DNA of 64,000 nt from Amblyornis subalaris (Eukaryota > Chordata > Aves > Passeriformes > Ptilonorhynchidae): the NCBI GenBank assembly GCA_018881555.1, contig JACAXG010000014.1, forward strand, positions 808,586 to 872,585. The letters run 5' to 3'. The notes beneath the pieces were generated by a model, which was not told the origin of the DNA, ran no database searches, and saw only the letters and a program-made list of their open reading frames with translations. The position numbers and the translations under genes are program-made. Positions 13,769 through 26,386 of the stretch are shown here, in pieces (position 1 is the stretch's first letter; each line of letters opens with the position of its first letter).

Positions 13769-16700
13769 TGGCCTCTCCTGAAAGGGTGAGGACTGCCAAC
13801 AAGGCGTGTGTTACCACATCGGTGAGCTTCCCATGGCAGGGATGGAGCAAAGGGCTCACCATCTACAAATGGGATTTAATGTTTTTAATGGATTAAGGCC
13901 ATACTTCTATTGAGCTTTCCGCCAAGGAAAAAGACAACTACAGTTGTGCTTTATGAAAACAAGGTGAATGAGCAGATTTGGGACAGTTCAGGCTGATCTT
14001 GTTAAACAGACACGACCTGTGCAGGAGCAGGGGGGCTGCCAGCTGATGCTCTAATTTGTGGAAAACTGTGCAATTAATTGCAGCATGGTGGGGAAAAAAA
14101 ATTTGTATGGGGTTTATAAAAGCAAGGTCCTGCAGGACTGAGATGCATGAGTCTGGAACAAAAGGTTTTCCTTATCATTACCTTCTCCCTTTCCATATCA
14201 GTTTTCTATGGATATAGAACTCCACATAACAACTGCAGATATTTAAACTGAAGACTTTATTTCCTTGCTGTGTTTGACCTGTGTGTCTAAAGACATAAAG
14301 ACAGGAGAACTGAGAAACACTTATTTTTATTAGTTTTCTTTTCCTCCACAAACCTGTTTGGTTCAAGATACAAGCAGTGTAAATAATGCCAAATATATTG
14401 GTACTTAAATCACTCCAGGTGCAATAATGCAAGGAGTTTATGAAACCAGGTATGGACTATCATTAAAACACACTTTTCTTTCTGAAAACATAACCATGGA
14501 TTAAATCAGTTGCTAATTAAGAATTAGAATTTGACTGTGCAAAGGACAAAGAAATGTTTCTAATTATATTACATGAATATTATATATTCACTCAGAGTTG
14601 AACTCAGTGAGAAAGGCTGATTTTGGATTGAAATTTTAGAGCAGACCTCCTTTGCTGTAATACAATGTACTTCTAGTAAATCTCCCGTGTTTCAAAGATC
14701 AGCTTTCCAAACTTTGTGTCCCAGGAGCTTGTTCNTTATGTGTTTTTTCCCCCCATTGGAAGCATTTCAGTTTTTGCAGCTTTAGTTTTGGATGGGCAGT
14801 TACAGTGAGGGAGTTTAGTCCAAGAATATCAGTGTGGTTTTTATCATTGTGATTGGGCTGTTCTGTTAATGGTTTACTTAAAACAAAGAGATCTTTGCTG
14901 TGGCTTTTGCTGCCCAGTCATAACTATCTGGAGTATTTCAAGTATTCCTAGGTTTTCACTCACAAGGATAAGAGCATCTGCAGCTGGCTGTCCTTTCTAA
15001 TGTTTCTTGCCTCTGCCTTAAATATTTCCCTTGGAATTCTCAGGAGCTTTGGGAATGGTTTTTTAAACTCTCAGTCTTTGTCTGGCTGTAGCTGGACAGC
15101 CAGCAGGCTATCATGTCCTGTACTCCAGGCAAAACCTGTTAAAATGAGTGAGCAGCCTCTCTCAGAGTGGATGGATTCTGCCCTTGGAGGGAGCCAGGTG
15201 CCTGTGCTGGGTCCTGCAGCACTGGGGACACTGGGCAGTGGTTAAAACACACAGCAGGGACTGGTGGTGTGTCACTGGTCGCTGTTTCTGCCTTGTCTTC
15301 AGACAGAACCTGAGTATTTCCAGCTCTTGTGATGTTTTGGTAGTAAGGGCTTTCAGCAGTGCAAAAACTGGCTGTTCCAGGCTGTTTCCTTCTGCCCTGA
15401 GGTGCTGCAGTGAATGTTACCATGGATAGAAATCAAGTTAAACATCAACAGCAAAGTAAAGAGGATCAGGGTGCCAGTGGAAGGGTCGTGTGCCTGTTTC
15501 ATTAAGGCGTATGCATGGCTTTATGGTCTGAAAAAAACACATTTAATTAGTTTTTTGTTCTTCAGATCGTTAGTTCCTCTAAGAAATTATTTATTTTTAT
15601 CCCACTAAGAAAATGAAGCTACAAAAAAAAGCTGTCTCACTGTTTCCAGTGAGTGATGATTTGCACTTTGCTGTTTCCCTCCATGGCCCAAGGTCAGTGC
15701 TGAAGCTGCTGCAGGACTCCCCTCACATCCCAGCTGAACACAGGGAACTTTATTTTTATTGTATACTGATTTAGACTTACATTTGGCATGGATAAATCGA
15801 GCTAAAAAATGAATTCTAAATGAGCAAACTCCTTTAGGGGCATTTCCAAAGGAGCTGGGACATTAGGAATCCTTCGTTGCACAACTGGAGAGGTGTGGGT
15901 TGTGCCAGGCTCGGGCCGCACTGTCAGAACAAATTCCTTTCCCATGAGCTTTATTGTGCAGTTGTTGCCAAGTCACAGGAGTCCATCAGGTACACGCAGA
16001 ACTGCACCCAGGGAAATCCACAGAAATATCCGGATGGAAAAAATTTTGTTTGATAAAAATGAACATTCTCTCCCCTCACCACATGAGAGTTCACCTCATG
16101 AAAGCATTTCTATCTGATTTTTAATATCTCTGAGCTTAAAATAATTACTCTTTTTGGAGAGCCCCTATAACTCGCAGTGAGATGACTAAGTCATGTACTT
16201 TGGTTATTTTGCTACTTGAAGAATTGATTAATTATGATACAGAGTAAGTAGGTATTGAGCTGAGTAAATTGGCTTCTAACACGTTCTTCTCTTTTGTCTT
16301 AGAGGGAAAAACGTGTTCTCTGTTTCCTTCTAATGTCTGGCTTTTATCACTGAAAAACACGGGATTATAAACTGCATCACAGCATTCCCAAGGAATGTTT
16401 TCCATGGCTCCACGGACACTGCATGGGGAGATGCTGAACGGGGCCTGGGCAGTGCCAGCTGAATTCAGCACCCTGGGGCAGAGCATGCCAGTGGTTGAGT
16501 GTCCCTTTTCTTATTTGTCTAAATTCTTAAGAGAGAAAGAACATGCAGAAACAAGAAGAACAGGAAGCACTGACAGTCTCACAGGGAAACTGCTCCTTGC
16601 AGTTCTCTTTTTGGGGTTTCCAAGCAATGAAACAAAAGGTTTCTCCTGCTTTCAGACTGCATTTGAAAACATTTTCAGTCACTTTATTTCCCTTTCATCT

Positions 16701-18271
16701 CCTGAGAAACTGAATAAAATCGTAAATGAAATAAAAGCACTTTGACACCACAGATGAACCCAGACGTATTTAACAGCACAGAGCTTGCTAGGAAGAAGCC
16801 AGGCAACATTTTCTGAGAAAGAAATGTTCTTGCTGTATGCCTGGTACCTTAATCCACTCCTACCTTTTGTCTTCTATACCCGAGGAGCGTAATTCAACAT
16901 TAAAAAACACCTCCATACAAAATACATAATAGCAGCCTGTAAAAATGAAATGCAAAGCACAGTAAGACCACGTACAACTATGAGCAGTGCTGTAGCAGGA
17001 ACCACAATCCACAGACTCCTTCTCATCACTCAGAAGGCCACAGAGCACTGTCACTTGTGCTGTGGAAGCCCTAGGGGCTCAGTCCTTTCGGGTGCTTTTG
17101 TCAGCTCCCCAGAGGCAGCTGACAGCCAGCCCTGCTGCTGGTGCTGCTCAGCCTGACGGATCCCGCACACACGGAGGGGCTGTCCCGGCCACTCCGGGCA
17201 GCTCCTGTTTTCTTTCCATGGTCATCACCGGGGCGCCGCGTTCCCTTCCCGTTCCAGGTACTTGTAAGGCCTTTGCAAGGCCAGTGGAACTCNGAGGAGT
17301 GTCCTCATCCTCTGGAGAGGCTCTCGCTGCTCCAGCTCTTCCCAACTAGGTAAAGTATGTGGAAGGACCCTGCCCAGCCTCTGCTCCATGCCGGGCCTGT
17401 GGTGGCCAGCTGACCTGCTGGCAAAAATCATTTTGCATGTCGGGCCAAGTTTTGTCAGAGTAACTTGAAAAGCATTTAAACTCTTTATTAACATTTACAA
17501 ACCAGTTTATTCTCCACGGCAGCGATGCTGGACAAGGTTTCTGCTTATTTTGAGGCCAGCATCGCTTCTCTGGAAGAAAGCCTTTTGCAAGGTCTTGATC
17601 ACCTTCAGTTTGATTTAAGGGATGAAACCAGTCCGTGACTAATTTTGAAACCAACTAAAAAGCAATAAAAATGTTTTGTCTGTGGGGACTTATTTCACAG
17701 ATAAGATGAACAGTCTCAGCCAGAGTTGCTGCACAGGCAGAGTGCACTGGCCATGCTGCTGCACCAGAGGCCTTGGCAGAGCAGGACTTGCTCTATCCAC
17801 TCCTTTTTTTTCCCTTCCTTTTGAAGCCAGAGTTCCTTTCTTTTAGGAATCTGTTTTTGGCTCAGTGAGTGTCTCTACCCCCCTCTTCTCTCTCTTTTCA
17901 GTCTTGTTAGAAGTGCTGTATGAATTCTCAGACTCTCACTGCTCCTGACCTGCTGCTGTTCCAGCTGAAGGGCTTTTCTCTCCTGCAATATCCTCTTTTA
18001 CACACCCTCTCTCCTTTTGTCCTCCTCAGAACTGCACCTATCAGCTCTAGAATTTCAACTCTGTTCTGTGTGGTAGGTCAGGAAATAGTCACAGTAAGGT
18101 GAAGGATGAAAAAAGGACTTAGAAAATATGATAGAAATTATTTCCAAATGAGAATACTGCAGTGACTGCTAGAAAACTGGAGCTTGGATCTGACTGGAAA
18201 GGAGACAACTCAAGAAACTGAGCTTGGAGAAAACATAGAGCTGAATTTTGGCACATCCAACAGCAGAATAA
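13769..18271. other. Intergenic DNA, no gene recognised
   Basis: Mostly AT-rich, with stretches of non-repetitive sequence near 14180-14620. A GC-richer segment lies near 17100-17350. No coding exon, RNA gene or known repeat is recognised. Conserved non-coding elements could be present but need an alignment. Confidence 0.5.
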
Positions 18272-18311
18272 ATCCCACTAATTAAAGTGTATTTGAGCTA
18301 ATTAGTGGGAT
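18272..18311. repeat. Perfect 13-bp inverted repeat with TAATTA cores
   Basis: The left arm at 18272-18284 (atcccactaatta) and right arm at 18299-18311 are exact reverse complements, separated by a 14-bp spacer. Each arm ends in ctaatta, a homeodomain core, so two opposed sites lie 27 bp apart. It could be a dimeric homeodomain-factor site, a remnant of a small inverted-repeat element, or chance. Confidence 0.6.
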
Positions 18312-18876
18312 CAGAGTTGAATTAGGAACACTTTTAATAGCTTGGAGAGGAAAGATAATAAGAGAAGTGCCAATTTTTCAAAATGTTTAGGAAGGGAGCA
18401 GGGGGATGGGGAAATGTGAGAGAGGCCTCTCACTAAGCAGATCAGGGAATTCGGTCAAACTCGTGGTTATTTAGGTCCAATTAGGCCTAATGCAGCCCAA
18501 ACCCTGGGCTTGCTGAAGTGAGTAATGAAAGTCCCCCAGCCCTTGGCAGGCCCAGGCTGTGCATGCATCACTGCATAGTTTCCACCGAAGGACTGAAGCC
18601 AAGTGAGGCGTGGAGTCTGGATGTGGGGAGTACAAATGGGAAACTGGAATTTAAGGGGGAAAGGCGCACTTCAGAGCTTCAGCTCATTAGAGAAAAACAG
18701 ACACAAGCTTCCCTGCCTTGCACTCCAGATTTCCTCACTTTCTGATTCTGTTGCTATGGCGTTCATAAAATTCCAGCATTTCAATGCAGCAAAGGGGAAA
18801 TCTGGCACATAACGGCAGGTTAATCAGTTGTTTGAAACTAAATCAGGTTCAGTATTTCTAAAATCACTCCAATTAA

Positions 18877-18960
18877 AGAATCACAAGACCAGTTAGGTTG
18901 GAAAGGACCTCTAAGATCATCGAGTCCAACCTTTGACCGATCTCCACCTTGTCAACTAGA
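18877..18960 (-). mobile_element. CR1 LINE fragment, 3' end, minus orientation
   Basis: On the plus strand this reads agaatcac, then ggttggaaaggacctctaag, then atcatcgagtccaacc and ccaccttgtcaactaga. This is the reverse complement of the 3' region of avian CR1 retroposons. Only about 84 bp is well preserved and the match stops at about 18960. It is a severely 5'-truncated copy with no coding capacity. Confidence 0.85.
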
Positions 18961-21900
18961 ATTGAGGTGAGCCATGCAATCGAGGCAAGATATTCCCTGG
19001 GGCTCAGGTTAGGTTTGAAAATCTCAGTCTCTGTTCACAGCAGCTGCCCTATCTGTATAGTCAGAGGGGCCTGTGGANTCCCCAGGATATTCAGTCACCA
19101 GTGGGTACCTGGAACCTCCCAGGAAGGGTAGGGCTGGCCANGGCCAGGGACACCACAGGGCTGGGGAGTCACAGCCTGAGAGGGGCTGAGAACAGATGAC
19201 TCTCCTGCTCCCACTGCAAAGAGTGGCAGCGATGTGTCACACCCAGAAATTATTATCTATCAATAAGGGAACAAATAAAAAACATTGGGTTCTCTTTTTT
19301 TTTTTTTTAAATTTCTGTATGAGCAGAATGTTCATTCCTTAAAAAAAATAAAAACCACACCAAAAAACCCAGCAGAAACCAAACTCTCAGAGAATAAGCA
19401 GCAGCTCTTTGGAGACCTACTCTCTCTTCCCCCTGTCACTTGTTCAGGCATTTCTGTGCACATGAAATACAGGGAGAACAAAGAAAGAGCAGACCCAGAT
19501 CAGCATCCTTGAGCTGCACAGACTGTCCGTGCAGGCTCCCAGCTTGAGTTTCTAATGGCAACCACAAAAAGTCTTCAGCTATGGCAAGCAATGCCTCGAT
19601 CCTTTTGTTAGGAGATGTTTGAAATCCTGCAAACTCTTTAAATAGCAACATCTTATGAACTACAGTCATGAGATAAAAGAGTTTATATGTACATTTTTTA
19701 GGACTTTCCCTTAACTGTTCTCCTGTGGAAAGGATGGTCTTTGAATTACCGAGAGGAAATTCACTGTCAGAATTTCAGACATGTAAATGGAATTTTAAAA
19801 CTGGAAAATGAATGCATATAACTAAATGGAGGTGAAGGGNTACACTTCCCAGTTTCACAATTCTCCTTTAATATTCAGATTCATTTCACATGTGCTGAAC
19901 AAAAACTAGAAATAGGTGTAACTTTTGGAAAGTTTGATAACCTTTGACAGAAATTACCTACTTTAACATTAGACTGACCTAATCCTACTGGACCTGATTA
20001 TCTACCTTGAAGCCTGTGGGAGTTTTACTGGTGAAAGTATTGGGAGATATAAACTTGAAAAATTAAAAGGAAAACCAAAGAAGGACATGAAATTCAAACA
20101 AGGCAAGAAATGTTTTTCACACCAAAATATGAAATACACACACAAAATTTGGCTAAAGTATTGAAATCTCAAATACTCCCTGTTGGAAAATTCCCAGTCA
20201 TCTCTATAAATGACAGAGCTGCCAGGTCCCTTCCTTCTCGCTCAGAGGAGACAATCTCTGCACCCCCCTCTGAGGCAGCAAAGGAAGAGACATGATCAGG
20301 AAATAGTGCTGGTAAATCATCTGGGAAACACGTAATATCAGCCTAACTGCTAGCAAATACAAAGTTATTTTCACAATCACACACAAGAATTTGTAAGAGG
20401 ACAGAGGCAGCAGTACCTCCATCCTCAGTTGTGTTTCTTGGGTACACATTCTTTCTTACTCTTTTTCTTTTCATCCCAGTTTAGCAGTAAAGCAGCATCT
20501 TGTTTCAACTGTGATGCTCCATGGCCATTACTAGGTTCTTAATTCCTGCAGTACAACGTGATGTGGTTTTCCCCTAAAAGCTTTTAGTTAATGCTGCAAA
20601 GCTTTCTACTATTGCTGAGTATTTTAGCAACAGCCAAAAACAATTAAGAGGAAAATAGGAATAATTGAATGTCTTCTGCCATCTTGGATTGATTTACAGT
20701 TAAAATTTGGCTGAGCAGTGTTCAGAGTAAAGTCTCTCACAGCCTACATACAGTTGTAGAGAAAAGAAAGAGGGCAGGAGGTCAGAAGGCTCGACCATTC
20801 CAGAATGCTGTGGCCGGCAGTGCTCTGGGATTGCCTGTGTTGCTGCAGTAACCGTGTCCTCCTTGGGAAAATCGTGCTGCTTGCATTGGCAAGAGGCTCC
20901 ACTCCCTTCGTTCATGTCCCTGGAAAAGCAGTGAAATCAGGGACAGAAGGGTTTCACCAGTGCCTGGCTCTGTCACGCTGACATCTCAGCTTTTCTTTGC
21001 TCGTGGTGACCCCTGTCACTCCTGTGCTTGGGGAGGGGTTTTGTGGGACAGTGAGAGCTTTATTCCCCCTGCATGCTAATTCTGGGACAGAGACTTGCTC
21101 TGATCTGAGCACGGCTGGCTCTTCTTCCTGTGAACAGGCCAACCAAAGCCAGGCGAGGAGAAGAGTTTCAAAAGAATGTTATTTATATTGCTATTCCCTA
21201 GCTGGCAGTTAATACAGATGGGATGCATAGTCGATTCCTTTGGGGATTAACCAGCAGCTGGGCACTTCCCCTGGAGCCATTCCAGCCCTCCCCTCTCTGG
21301 GAGGCACAGAGGGGACAGATGTTGCTGGAAATGCCCCTGGGGAGGCTGGAGGCAGTGGGGAGTGGGCCCCAAGCAGCAGCCAGGGTTACCTGCATGGCTC
21401 TGAAGCTGCAGGGCACAGCCAAGACCTGGCTTTGGGAAAGGTTCCAAAGTAACACAGCTCACAGCATGTACACAGGAATTCTCCCAGCTGTAGCTTCCAC
21501 TGCACAGGTTCTGCTCCACACCTCCTGACACCCCAAAAGGGGCTAGGGGACTGATCAAAGTGGGTTAAGAGGTACTGACACAGCAAACGGAAAAAGTCAG
21601 TTTAGTTAGAAACACTGAATTACAGGTGTTTGCCCAGCATCTCCAGGTGTTTGCAGGATTGAAGAGCTATAGCCCAGCACACACCAGAGACAGCCCAGAG
21701 CTGGAGAGTAGATTTGAAATGGTTCTGAAATTGAACGTAAGAAGTGTCCCAGGGCTTTTCTTCCTTTTCTCTTGCTTGCCAGAAAGCACAGTCCTGACTC
21801 CCAGTCTTTACACATTTCCTGTAAGTTACTGCATGAACACTTACATTTGATTTTTACATTAAGATCTTACACAAAAATATATACTGAACCCTGTAACCTT

Positions 21901-23600
21901 TCCAGAGCTATGTTTAATCTGACTACGACTCGTGGGCTTGTTATTTTGGGACAATATCCCACTCATTCTGAGTGACAAGATACAACTCTGCTGTACTGAT
22001 TTGGAGATAAGAAAATGGTGTATTTCACAGACCTAAAATATGTAGAGTATGACACTGATTACACCGATTAAAAATCGTCCTACAGGACACATAAAGTGAG
22101 CACTGCATTTGGGACATAAAGCACAGGCATTTGGGTCATAAATAAAGCCAGGGTCTCACTGCTGGTTCTGGTCTTTGATTGCACAAAAGCAAAGTGTGTT
22201 CTTGATGTGTATGTAGGGAAAAGATGAATAATCCTCCATTTTCCTTGGTAGATTTTCAGGCAATAACCACATTCCTCATTGACCATATCTGTGCACACCC
22301 TGGAACCTCCACCTGCCTCATGCTGGTTCTGATAAAGGTGATCTTCTGGTATCATGGAGTGTTTGGCTGCAGGCAGGTATTGAAATGCTTCTGGTTTGGT
22401 GCCAATTCCTGACACCAGCTTTAAGGTCTTGTGTCCCAGCTGGGAAATGGTGGGTTCACTTCAAACTCTCCCTCATAAATCATAAATGCTCTGGGGCAAT
22501 ATCTGGGTTAACTAGATTGCTGAGAAGATGGGTGGACAGCTTCCCTGCACTCCATCCCAGGGGTGCAGCGTTCCAGGCTCTACACTGGGCAGGTCACTGG
22601 CCCTAGGAAGGACACCGTGCCCTGCCCGGGCTCTGAGCAGCTCGGGTTTGGGCACTGCTACGCAAGAGCCTCAGTGACTTCACACTGTGACCCGGCTTTG
22701 TAGGAGGGCTTAATAACCACGTTTACATTTCTTTCTTCTCTTCAGTTATAGAGTTGATTTTACTTTTCTTATGATGGCAATTTTATTGTAAGGTTTTATT
22801 TCTCTTTTACTGTGTATGAAATGGAACACTGAGGTGGCTGTTGAGGAATCAAAATTACTCTTGTAATTGCAGCACAGTGAATAAGTATGTGCAAGAGAAT
22901 AATCTTGTAAAAGCTGATTACCTCGGTTATTAATAATTAGGATTTATGAGTTAAGTAATACGCTGTAACTATATCCAATTTCTTGGCAATTTCATGTGCA
23001 AAGTTGAGAGAGAATTTTAGAAATAATCCGTTGTGAATTCCCAAGTGACAACTCAACCAGCATCTTAGGTTCTGCCTGTGGCTTCTCCCTGTGCTTTGGC
23101 TGTTTGAAGCTGGAGTGGCAATTTGCAGTCTTGTCTCATTTGTGGGACGTACAGATTTGTCCATTTTAATTTCTTTGTGCTTTGCTTAATTTGATTCTTA
23201 GCAGGATTTTTTGTTTTCCTGGGTTCTCCTGGCAGAAGAATTAATAATACATCTGAGGTTTATGTGCGCGTTCATGGGGTTGGCTGGGCCTTACATTTTC
23301 CTTTATATTTTTTCTTCTGATTGTTAAACAGACTGAGTATAAACAAAAATTTTCATATCTTGAAAAAGATAATAGAGCACTTTTCATCTACTCCGATATT
23401 TTTTTTTCTGATTCAGTGATGAAGTCTGCCAAATTCAAGTCTTGCAAATCTGGAGAGGACAATTACAAATCTAAGAATCCTTTTTTCTGTTCCTTCTCCC
23501 TTCAAGCCTCAGTGAGTGCCCATCCTTAAATAAGCAAGTCATTTTGTTAAGCACTCCCCATAACTCTCTCCTCCACCCCCCAGGAGGTCTCCAGCTCTCC
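18961..23600. other. Intergenic DNA, no gene recognised
   Basis: Contains A/T homopolymer runs near 19290-19370. An AT-rich non-repetitive block lies at about 22740-23170 and could be a conserved non-coding element. No exon, RNA gene or repeat family is recognised. Confidence 0.5.
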
Positions 23601-23970
23601 ACCAGCCAGGCACTGCCTCACCACATCCCTGGTGTGTGCCGCAGGCTCAACATCGCAGCTTGGGGTATTGCTCCTTCAGTCGCAGTCTGCGGAGAAACCG
23701 CGTTTGCACCTTGCAAATGAAATGAAAGCCAGGTGCCCTCCGCCGCTGCGAGGGCCTGCTCGGCCCAGCACAGCCTGCCCCGCTCCCTGCTGTGCCATTT
23801 CCGAGGGCCCCTCACACGGAAATGACCTGGACCGTTCCCCAGCGGTTCCGTGGCAGAAAGCCGGGGCTGAAGGTCGGGGCTCACAGGAGCAGGTTCGTCC
23901 TGGCCCAGTTCCAGACTCTGCACCCACCGCAGCATCCCTGGGCGGCAGCGCCAGGCCTGGGCTCCAACAT
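23601..23970. other. GC-rich segment upstream of ARHGEF26
   Basis: A patch with scattered CpGs lies about 1 kb before the main CpG island. Frames are open on both strands (23632-24000 plus, 23618-23935 minus) because the segment is GC-rich. No protein similarity is evident. It may be an island shore, a non-coding exon or a regulatory element; the sequence does not decide. Confidence 0.3.
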
Positions 23971-25110
23971 CTCCAAATATGCCAGGTACTTCTGCTCTGA
24001 CAATCCAGATGGAATGTGTTAATTACACAGGACCAGAATCACACCTAGATTTCGCCTTTCATGCATTTGAGGGAAACCTGACAAACAATTCAGTTTCGTG
24101 GTTCCATACTAAGGAAGCATTCTAAATTTAATTTTACATCCCTAGCCAATGTGGCATTTAATAGTGGAGTTAATTTGTCATGTAAATGCTCCCTGTGCTC
24201 TGACAAGATGGCTTTTAAAACACAGGAATAATTTTTTTCCAGTGGGAGCAGAGGCAAATTTTAACTGCAGAGGAGCAGATAGCAAAAGAAGGGCATGTAA
24301 TTATTACTGAATGTCATAGAACTGAAAAACATCTATGTCGCTTTATTTCAGGACTCTGTGCTGAAGTTCTCCCCTCCTGGGAGCCCAGGGACCCTTGTCT
24401 GGGCTGCTGGAGTGGGCAGAACTCGTGTCCTGGCATAGAAACATGAGCATGCCTTTTGATTTTTAAAATCTACTCTGTTCTCCTTTGATGTATGTTTAAT
24501 CTATATGTTGTACCAAAGTCACAGTCAAGTTTCACCATTTTTACAGACACAGGCTTTTCAGAGTGACATAGTTTCTCAGTATACCCAGCAGATTGGTGGT
24601 CTGTGTGCAATTTTTTTGCCACAAAGCTGCTCCTTTCCCAGCTTTCTCCCAGCTCTTTGGCAGCCAGTAAGGCAACCCCAGCGGGCCAGGTGCGACACAT
24701 CCTCTAATGAACGAGCAAGTGCAGGGGCTGAGGGGCCCCGCGAGCCTCTGCCCGGGCTGGCGCAGCCGAGAGGGAACCCGGGGATGGCACCGCAGCGCAG
24801 CCGAGGCACACGGAGGTGACACTGCTGCACGCGACTGCCACCACGGCCGTGTGTCAAGTGTAAAATCAATGTACCCCGGGAGGACGCTTGCGGATCCCCG
24901 CCGCTGGAAGCCCGGGGCTGTCGCTGCTGGGAGTCGCAGGGGCCGGGGGAGCGCTGCCCGCAGGTTTCCTCACCCAACCCTGCGGTGACTCGCGCCTGCT
25001 CTTGGCGAGGCGTCACCCCGCTCACCCCGGGGCCTCCGGGCACGGCCGGGACCCTCCCGCGGGCCTCGCCACCTGCGCGGGGCAGGGGAGGGGCCCGAAA
25101 CACTTCCCAG

Positions 25111-25308
25111 CCCGGCCCGGCCCGGCCCAGCCCAAGCGGGCGCAGGGGCTGTGCCGGCGGCGGAAGCGCCGCTTCGCCCGCCCCAGCCGAGCCGCAGGTG
25201 GGGCGGGCGCGGCCGGACCCGCGCGGGAGCGGCACCGGGAGCGGGCGGTACGAGCGGGGCGGCCCTCCCCGGCCCTCCCCCGCCGCCCGGCCCGGCCCGG
25301 CCCGGCCC
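25111..25308 (-). repeat. Two (GGGCC)n G-quadruplex-forming tracts on the template strand
   Basis: On the minus strand 25111-25128 reads as four GGG tracts with CC loops, and 25286-25308 as five. Both fit the G3N1-7 quadruplex rule. They lie in the presumed ARHGEF26 promoter or 5' UTR. On the sense strand they appear as cccgg pentamers. Plausible effects are polymerase pausing or G4-protein binding. Confidence 0.7.
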
Positions 25309-25402
25309 GCGCTGGCCCCGCGCCCGGCGGGGCTGTGGCGGCGGACGAGCCGCGCTCCGCTCCGCTCCCGCCTCCCTCGCGAGCGGCGCCGGGCGGGCGG
25401 CG

Positions 25403-26386
25403 ATGGACGGGCAGCCCCGGGCGGGCCCCGCCGCGCCGCGCTGGAGGCGGCGAGCGACCCCCCACCCGCAGCCCCTCGCCTGGAGCAAGCCTCGGCCGCA
25501 GTCGTACCAGAGCCCCAGCGGAGTGCTCGTCACCGACTTCCCCGTGGAGGACAGGTGCGCCTTCTCCGTGACCCAGCCCGCCGGCACCGGCAGCCTCTCG
25601 CCCCGCAGCCCCGCCATGGGATCGGTGTCCAACGGGACCGTGCGGCCGCCGGGCTCCCCCGCGCTGTCCCCGGAGCGGCGCTCCCGGGTGCTCGTCCTGG
25701 CTCCGGACAGCCCGGTCGGTTCGACGGCCAACGGCACCATCTCCCCGCCGGGCAGCGGGCAGGGCCGCCGGCCGCAGCCGCCCAGGACCGCGGGGCTGCC
25801 CGCGCTGGCCCCGCAGCAGGAGCGGATCGTGTTCGGAGCCAGCGCTCAGCCCGCGCCGTGCAGCCGCGCTGCCGAGCCCCCAGGGGGATCCCCCGCGCCC
25901 AGCCGGGCCGCCGAGCCCCCGGGGGTGCCGGGGGGATCCCCCGGGCCCGGCCGGGCCGCCGAGCCCCTGGGGGTGCCGCGGGGATCCCCCGGGCCCGGCC
26001 GGGCCGCCGAGCCCCCCGCGCTGCTGAGCACGCACAGCCCCGCGGCGCGCAAGGTGGGCTCGCAGCAGCTGATCCCCCGCAGCCTGGCCGAGAGCCGGCC
26101 CGCGGGCAGGGCCCAGGGCCACGACCGGGTGCTCAAGGTGCGCAGCTTGGTGGAGACCCCGCGGCTGCCCCTGGGCAGCGACACCGAGGACGAGCCCGAG
26201 GGCGGCCCGGGCAGCCCGGCCTCNCTGCGGCGCGGGCTGCGCTCCACGTCCTACCGCCGGGCCGTGGTGAGCGGCGTGGACCTGGACGGCTCCGCCAACT
26301 GCAAGAAGAAAAACAGAATGTCCCAGCCCGTCCTGAAAGCGGTGGTTGAAGATAAAGAGAAGTTCTCGAGCCTGGGGAGGATAAAG
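25403..26386 (+). CDS. ARHGEF26: ARHGEF26 coding exon 1 (disordered N-terminal arm)
   Basis: Encodes residues 1-328 and ends in phase 0 at a gtaagg donor. It opens with WRRR and [19 protein letters not shown] blocks shared with the mammalian protein and closes with [11 protein letters not shown] and [11 protein letters not shown]. The middle is lineage-variable and holds a 48-bp coding repeat (25865-26017). The n at 26224 is the third base of TCN, so it is serine whatever the base. GC content is far above that of the later exons. Confidence 0.95.

Noticed and set aside
24970..26122. Minus-strand open frames of 256 and 366 codons across the CpG island
   Set aside because: Composition shadows of the GC-rich exon, with low-complexity Arg/Gly/Pro/Ala content and no recognisable domain. 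A divergent non-coding RNA remains possible, but not a protein on this evidence.
24985..26349. A 454-codon plus-strand open frame overlapping ARHGEF26 exon 1 in another frame
   Set aside because: The region is so GC-rich that stops are rare in all frames. The frame at 25403 carries the conserved ARHGEF26 blocks and joins correctly to the next exon; this one does not.
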